This document shows positions 6,696-9,575 of a DNA stretch of 9,575 nt, in pieces. The stretch's first letter is position 1. Each line of letters opens with the position of its first letter. The stretch is from CAZMUD01 sp964569715 (lineage in GTDB: Bacteria > Chloroflexota > Dehalococcoidia > Dehalococcoidales > UBA2162). The stretch covers positions 1 to 9,575 of the forward strand of contig CAZMUD010000042.1 in the NCBI GenBank assembly GCA_964569715.1, in the 5' to 3' direction. Position numbers and translations under genes: made by a program. Under the pieces are notes generated by a model. It was given only the letters and a program-made list of their open reading frames with translations. It was not told the origin of the DNA and searched no databases.

Positions 6696-6724
6696 AGAGG
6701 AGAAGGAAGTGAGGAGGGTGCCAT

Positions 6725-7390
6725 CTGGACAAGATCAGAATTCTAATCGCTGATGACCATGCCGTGGTGCGGGAAGGTACTCGCCAGATTCTAGAGCAGG
6801 AAGCAGACCTAAAAGTAGTTGCCGAGGCTGGCGATGGGCAGGAAGCAGTGCAATTGGCGGGTACTTTCAAGCCAGACGTTGCCATAATCGATATTGCCAT
6901 GCCCAAGCTCGATGGCATCGAAGCCACCAAGGAGATAAAGGCACGCTATCCCACTATAGCTGTATTGATCCTTACTGCCTATGACGATGATCAATTCGTC
7001 TTCAGTCTGCTGGAAGCAGGCGCAGCTGGTTACCTTCTAAAAAGTGTTCGAAGCCGTGAACTCATTGATGCCGTGCGGCAGGTATATGCTGGAGAGTCGG
7101 TCCTACACCCGTTGATTGCCCGCAAGGTGCTAAACCATTTTGTACCCCCTCCCGGCAAACCGTCAGGGCAGAAGCCTTCAGAGGTTCTGAGCGAGCGAGA
7201 AATGGATGTTCTCAAACTGGCAACCAGAGGCTTAAGCAATCAGGATATTGCTGAGGAGCTTTGTCTCAGTGTACGCACAGTTCAGGCCCATTTGGGACAC
7301 ATCTTTAACAAGCTACAAGTCAGTTCGAGAACCGAAGCTGTGGTACATGCCCTAAAAGAGGGATGGGTTACCTTTGAGGATATATCCTGA
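6725..7390 (+). CDS. NarL/LuxR-family response regulator with probable CTG start
   Basis: This is a DNA-binding response regulator that receives phosphate from the adjacent kinase. The receiver domain (about 3-120) has the acidic pair Asp10/Asp11, the phosphoacceptor Asp56 in AIIDIAMP, Thr84 and Lys106. The LuxR-type helix-turn-helix occupies about 155-215 (LSEREMDVL through VRTVQAHLGHIFNKL). Starting at CTG 6725 gives 221 residues, normal for the family, and places GGAGG 7 bases upstream. Between the in-frame stop at 6710 and a GTG at 6764 there is no ATG, GTG or TTG. Starting at that GTG would delete the first beta strand and both acidic residues, so it cannot give a working receiver. The kinase gene follows after 29 bases. 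The signal sensed is unknown; resemblance to NarL is at family level and does not imply nitrate. Confidence 0.93.
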   Translation: MDKIRILIADDHAVVREGTRQILEQEADLKVVAEAGDGQEAVQLAGTFKPDVAIIDIAMPKLDGIEATKEIKARYPTIAVLILTAYDDDQFVFSLLEAGAAGYLLKSVRSRELIDAVRQVYAGESVLHPLIARKVLNHFVPPPGKPSGQKPSEVLSEREMDVLKLATRGLSNQDIAEELCLSVRTVQAHLGHIFNKLQVSSRTEAVVHALKEGWVTFEDIS

Positions 7391-7419
7391 GAATTAGCAC
7401 TTTTGAGGATGCTTGAGGT

Positions 7420-9360
7420 ATGGATGGGGTGCACCAATCATTCATAAGCCGGCCGACAAGGGCAATTCGTAAGCCAGGCTTCTGGCTTATTCTAGCTCTA
7501 CTCGTGCTTATCACGCTTCCGCACTATGAGGCAGCCTTTGAGCACCCGACACTCCTCACCCAGATGATGTCCAACCTCGGCTTAGGTCGCCATGCCTTTG
7601 AGAGAATTCTCTACCTGGCACCTATAGTCTGGGCTGGTTTTCTGTTTGGCTTGAGAGGAGCTGTCATCACTTCGTTAGCTGCCCTTGCCTGCATGTTGCC
7701 TCGTGCCATTTTCACCTCACCATACCCTACGGATGCCCTCTTTGAAACCAGCGCCGTTTTCATCATTGGCAATGTATTGGCTATTAGCTTCCACGCACTC
7801 CGTAAAGAGCGAGAGCGCCGCATTCATCTTGCTGCCCTCAACCAAACCTCAAGCGTAGTCTCCCAGTCCCTAGAGTTGGGCCAAATCTTGAATGGTAGCA
7901 TTGACAGCGTCATAGGTGTAATGAAAGTCGATGCTGCCATGGTGTTTCTTCTGGATGAAAAAACTGGTGAACTCACGCTTGCTGCTCACCGAGGTGTATC
8001 AACGGAGTTTGTCCAGGGGGTGAGCAGGCTCAAACTGGGAGAAGGCTTTAATGGTAGGGTCGCTGAGACAGGTGAATCACTATATGTAGAGGACGCCTCT
8101 CATGACCCCAGCCTTACCAAAATAGCAGTGAGGGACGAGGGGATACAATCCCAGCTTATCGTGCCCCTGAAATCAAAAGGAAAGGTTATGGGCACGCTTT
8201 GTGTGGCCGCGCGTAGCCAGCGCCAAGTTCTTCCAGAAGAACTGGGATTGGTCACCGCCATTGGTAATCAAATTGGCGTCGCTATAGAGAATGCGCGTCT
8301 CTATCAACAGCAGCAGGAAGTCGCTGAGGAACTATGGGCGTCTGAAGAAAGATATCGGGAGCTATTTGAGAACGCCCATGATGCTATCTGGCTTCACGAT
8401 TTGCAGAAAAACATCATTGCCGCTAATAAGTCCTTGGCTAGGCTTACAGGATATACTCTGGAGGAGCTACTTGGTATAAAGGCGGGCGATCTCATTGCAG
8501 AGGGCTGTATCGACAGTGTCAAGAGCATCGAAGATCCGCTCCTCAAAGGTGAAGCAATAGGCCATCTTTCAGAAGTGACGCTGACTAAGAAGGACAAGTC
8601 TGAAGCGACTGTTCAATTATCCACTAGCCCTATCTTCAGCAATGGGCAAATTGTAGGTTTTCAGCACATTGCTAGGGATGTTACTGAAGAGAAACGGATG
8701 CAAGAGAACCTGCGTTTTTATTTAGAGCAAGTTACCAGGGCTCAGGAAGAGGAGAGAAAGCGCATCTCGCGTGAATTACATGATGAAACCGTCCAGGCTC
8801 TAGTTGTGCTCTCTCGTCAGTTAGACTCTCTCGCTTCTAGCGGTAAGGGAATATCGAAAGAAAATCGCCTCCGCCTGGAGGAGCTACGGGAGCAGACTAA
8901 CAATGTCATGCAGGGGGTGCGCCGTTTGGGCCAGGACCTGCGGCCGGCAGCATTGGACCGCCTTGGTTTACTGGCAGCGCTGGAATGGCTGGCCTCCAAC
9001 GTGGCGGAATACTCAGGAATAACCACCGAGGTCAATATAGTTGGTACCGAACGCCGTCTTCCCGAAGAGGTAGAGCTAGTGCTTTTCCGCATCGCTCAGG
9101 AAGCACTGAGAAACGTGTGGCGGCATTCTCAAGCAACTAAGGCCGAGGTTACAGTTGAGTTCGACGAGAAGAAAACAAAGGTAACCGTCAACGACAATGG
9201 CAAAGGCTTTAACCTTCCACAGACGGTAGGCGATCTAGCCAAGGATGGCAAGCTGGGCTTGGCTGGGATGCAGGAAAGAGCTCGGCTAATTGGTGGTACT
9301 CTAGCGGTACAATCTCAACCAGGTAGAGGATCCAGTATAACCGTAGAGTTACCAGTATGA
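7420..9360 (+). CDS. Membrane sensor histidine kinase (GAF-PAS-HisKA_3-HATPase)
   Basis: The 646-residue sensor kinase partners the response regulator upstream. The N-terminus has about four transmembrane helices (about 21-38, 63-78, 80-98, 107-127) with short loops and no large extracellular domain. A GAF domain (about 145-292) and a PAS domain (about 308-427) follow, each able to bind a small ligand or cofactor; no haem or iron-sulfur cysteine motif is evident. The HisKA_3 domain has phospho-acceptor His454 in RELHDE. The HATPase domain (about 546-646) has Asn565 of the N box, Asp592 in NDNGKGF and a glycine-rich GLAGM at 614. HisKA_3 kinases characteristically pair with NarL-type regulators, as here. 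ATG 7420 is taken as the start with GAGG about 11 bases upstream; GTG 7429 is an alternative. The protein ends normally at TGA 9358-9360. Confidence 0.93.
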   Translation: MDGVHQSFISRPTRAIRKPGFWLILALLVLITLPHYEAAFEHPTLLTQMMSNLGLGRHAFERILYLAPIVWAGFLFGLRGAVITSLAALACMLPRAIFTSPYPTDALFETSAVFIIGNVLAISFHALRKERERRIHLAALNQTSSVVSQSLELGQILNGSIDSVIGVMKVDAAMVFLLDEKTGELTLAAHRGVSTEFVQGVSRLKLGEGFNGRVAETGESLYVEDASHDPSLTKIAVRDEGIQSQLIVPLKSKGKVMGTLCVAARSQRQVLPEELGLVTAIGNQIGVAIENARLYQQQQEVAEELWASEERYRELFENAHDAIWLHDLQKNIIAANKSLARLTGYTLEELLGIKAGDLIAEGCIDSVKSIEDPLLKGEAIGHLSEVTLTKKDKSEATVQLSTSPIFSNGQIVGFQHIARDVTEEKRMQENLRFYLEQVTRAQEEERKRISRELHDETVQALVVLSRQLDSLASSGKGISKENRLRLEELREQTNNVMQGVRRLGQDLRPAALDRLGLLAALEWLASNVAEYSGITTEVNIVGTERRLPEEVELVLFRIAQEALRNVWRHSQATKAEVTVEFDEKKTKVTVNDNGKGFNLPQTVGDLAKDGKLGLAGMQERARLIGGTLAVQSQPGRGSSITVELPV

Positions 9361-9522
9361 TTGGTCACGGATGGCTTTAGGCTCTTACCGCGATATCGCC
9401 TGCCGCAATACCGACAGAAGACAAAACCACTAAGGAGATAGCCCCTAATCCGTTCCCTATTCCGCAGTTTTTCTGACGCTCGTTCCTTTCAAATACGACG
9501 GCCATAGCTAACTTAGCTTTGG

Positions 9523-9575
9523 TGGTAGCGCATACCGGATTCGAACCGGTGATCTCCTCCTTGAGAGGGAGGTGT
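9523..9575 (-). tRNA. tRNA-Glu(CUC), 3' part (5' part beyond window edge)
   Basis: Read on the minus strand, the visible part contains an anticodon stem CCTCC/GGAGG (9572-9568 and 9560-9556) closing a 7-base loop CTCTCAA, with T33 and anticodon CTC at 9565-9563. Then come a 5-base variable loop AGATC, a perfect T arm ACCGG-TTCGAAT-CCGGT, the acceptor strand ATGCGCT, discriminator A and an encoded CCA at 9525-9523. The D arm and 5' acceptor strand (expected AGCGCAT) lie outside the window. A second CCA follows directly (9522-9520). The anticodon reads GAG, hence glutamate. Confidence 0.9.

Noticed and set aside
9390..9399. GCGATATCGC palindrome downstream of the kinase gene
   Set aside because: It is an isolated 10-base palindrome with no partner sites or T tract; chance occurrence is likely.
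9506..9518. AGCTAACTTAGCT palindrome beside the tRNA as a terminator
   Set aside because: The arms are separated by only one base and no T tract follows on the minus strand, so it does not form a convincing intrinsic terminator.
1..9575. Mobile elements, CRISPR arrays or phage genes
   Set aside because: I found no transposase or integrase motifs, no terminal inverted repeats around genes and no regularly spaced repeats.

Overview
The window reads as a piece of chromosome from a strictly anaerobic bacterium. The direct evidence is a long operon of oxygen-sensitive iron-sulfur and flavin proteins: heterodisulfide-reductase-like HdrC, HdrB and HdrA, the electron adaptor MvhD, and the start of a cytoplasmic molybdenum/tungsten formate dehydrogenase. 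Several other features are bacterial rather than archaeal: strong AGGAGG ribosome binding sites, a consensus-like sigma-70 promoter, a Rho-independent terminator, a NarL-type two-component pair and a tRNA with encoded CCA. The style of the sensor kinase and of the small membrane proteins reminds me of uncultured Chloroflexota (Dehalococcoidia), but that is an impression from memory, not a demonstrated placement.

Layout. From 5591 down to the left edge, the minus strand carries hdrC-hdrB-hdrA-mvhD-fdhA. The genes are packed with overlaps of 4, 4 and 11 bases and one 10-base gap, so they are almost certainly one translationally coupled operon. The fdhA gene runs off the window after 125 codons. 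Bases 5592-5752 hold a terminator for the next unit and AT-rich sequence that could start the hdr transcript. From 6454 down to 5753, also on the minus strand, are two paralogous small membrane proteins of 78 and 137 residues. The larger one contains an internal duplication of the module that makes up the smaller one.

Bases 6455-6724 are a divergent regulatory region with NarL-like heptamers, a 14-bp inverted repeat and a good promoter facing right. On the plus strand follow a NarL/LuxR-family response regulator (6725-7390), which appears to start at a CTG codon, and a membrane-bound GAF-PAS histidine kinase of the HisKA_3 type (7420-9360). Bases 9361-9519 show no gene. The window ends inside a tRNA-Glu(CUC) on the minus strand.

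How it works together. HdrA is the flavin hub that splits or merges electron pairs. MvhD links HdrA to FdhA, and HdrC and HdrB carry electrons to a disulfide-type or other unknown substrate. The unusual part is HdrA itself: a complete GltD/NfnB-like NADPH-FAD oxidoreductase of about 460 residues sits in the middle of it, so formate, NADPH, ferredoxin and the HdrB substrate may all meet in one complex. The neighbouring two-component system probably controls itself and perhaps the small membrane proteins through the heptamer sites. A link to the hdr operon is possible but unproven.
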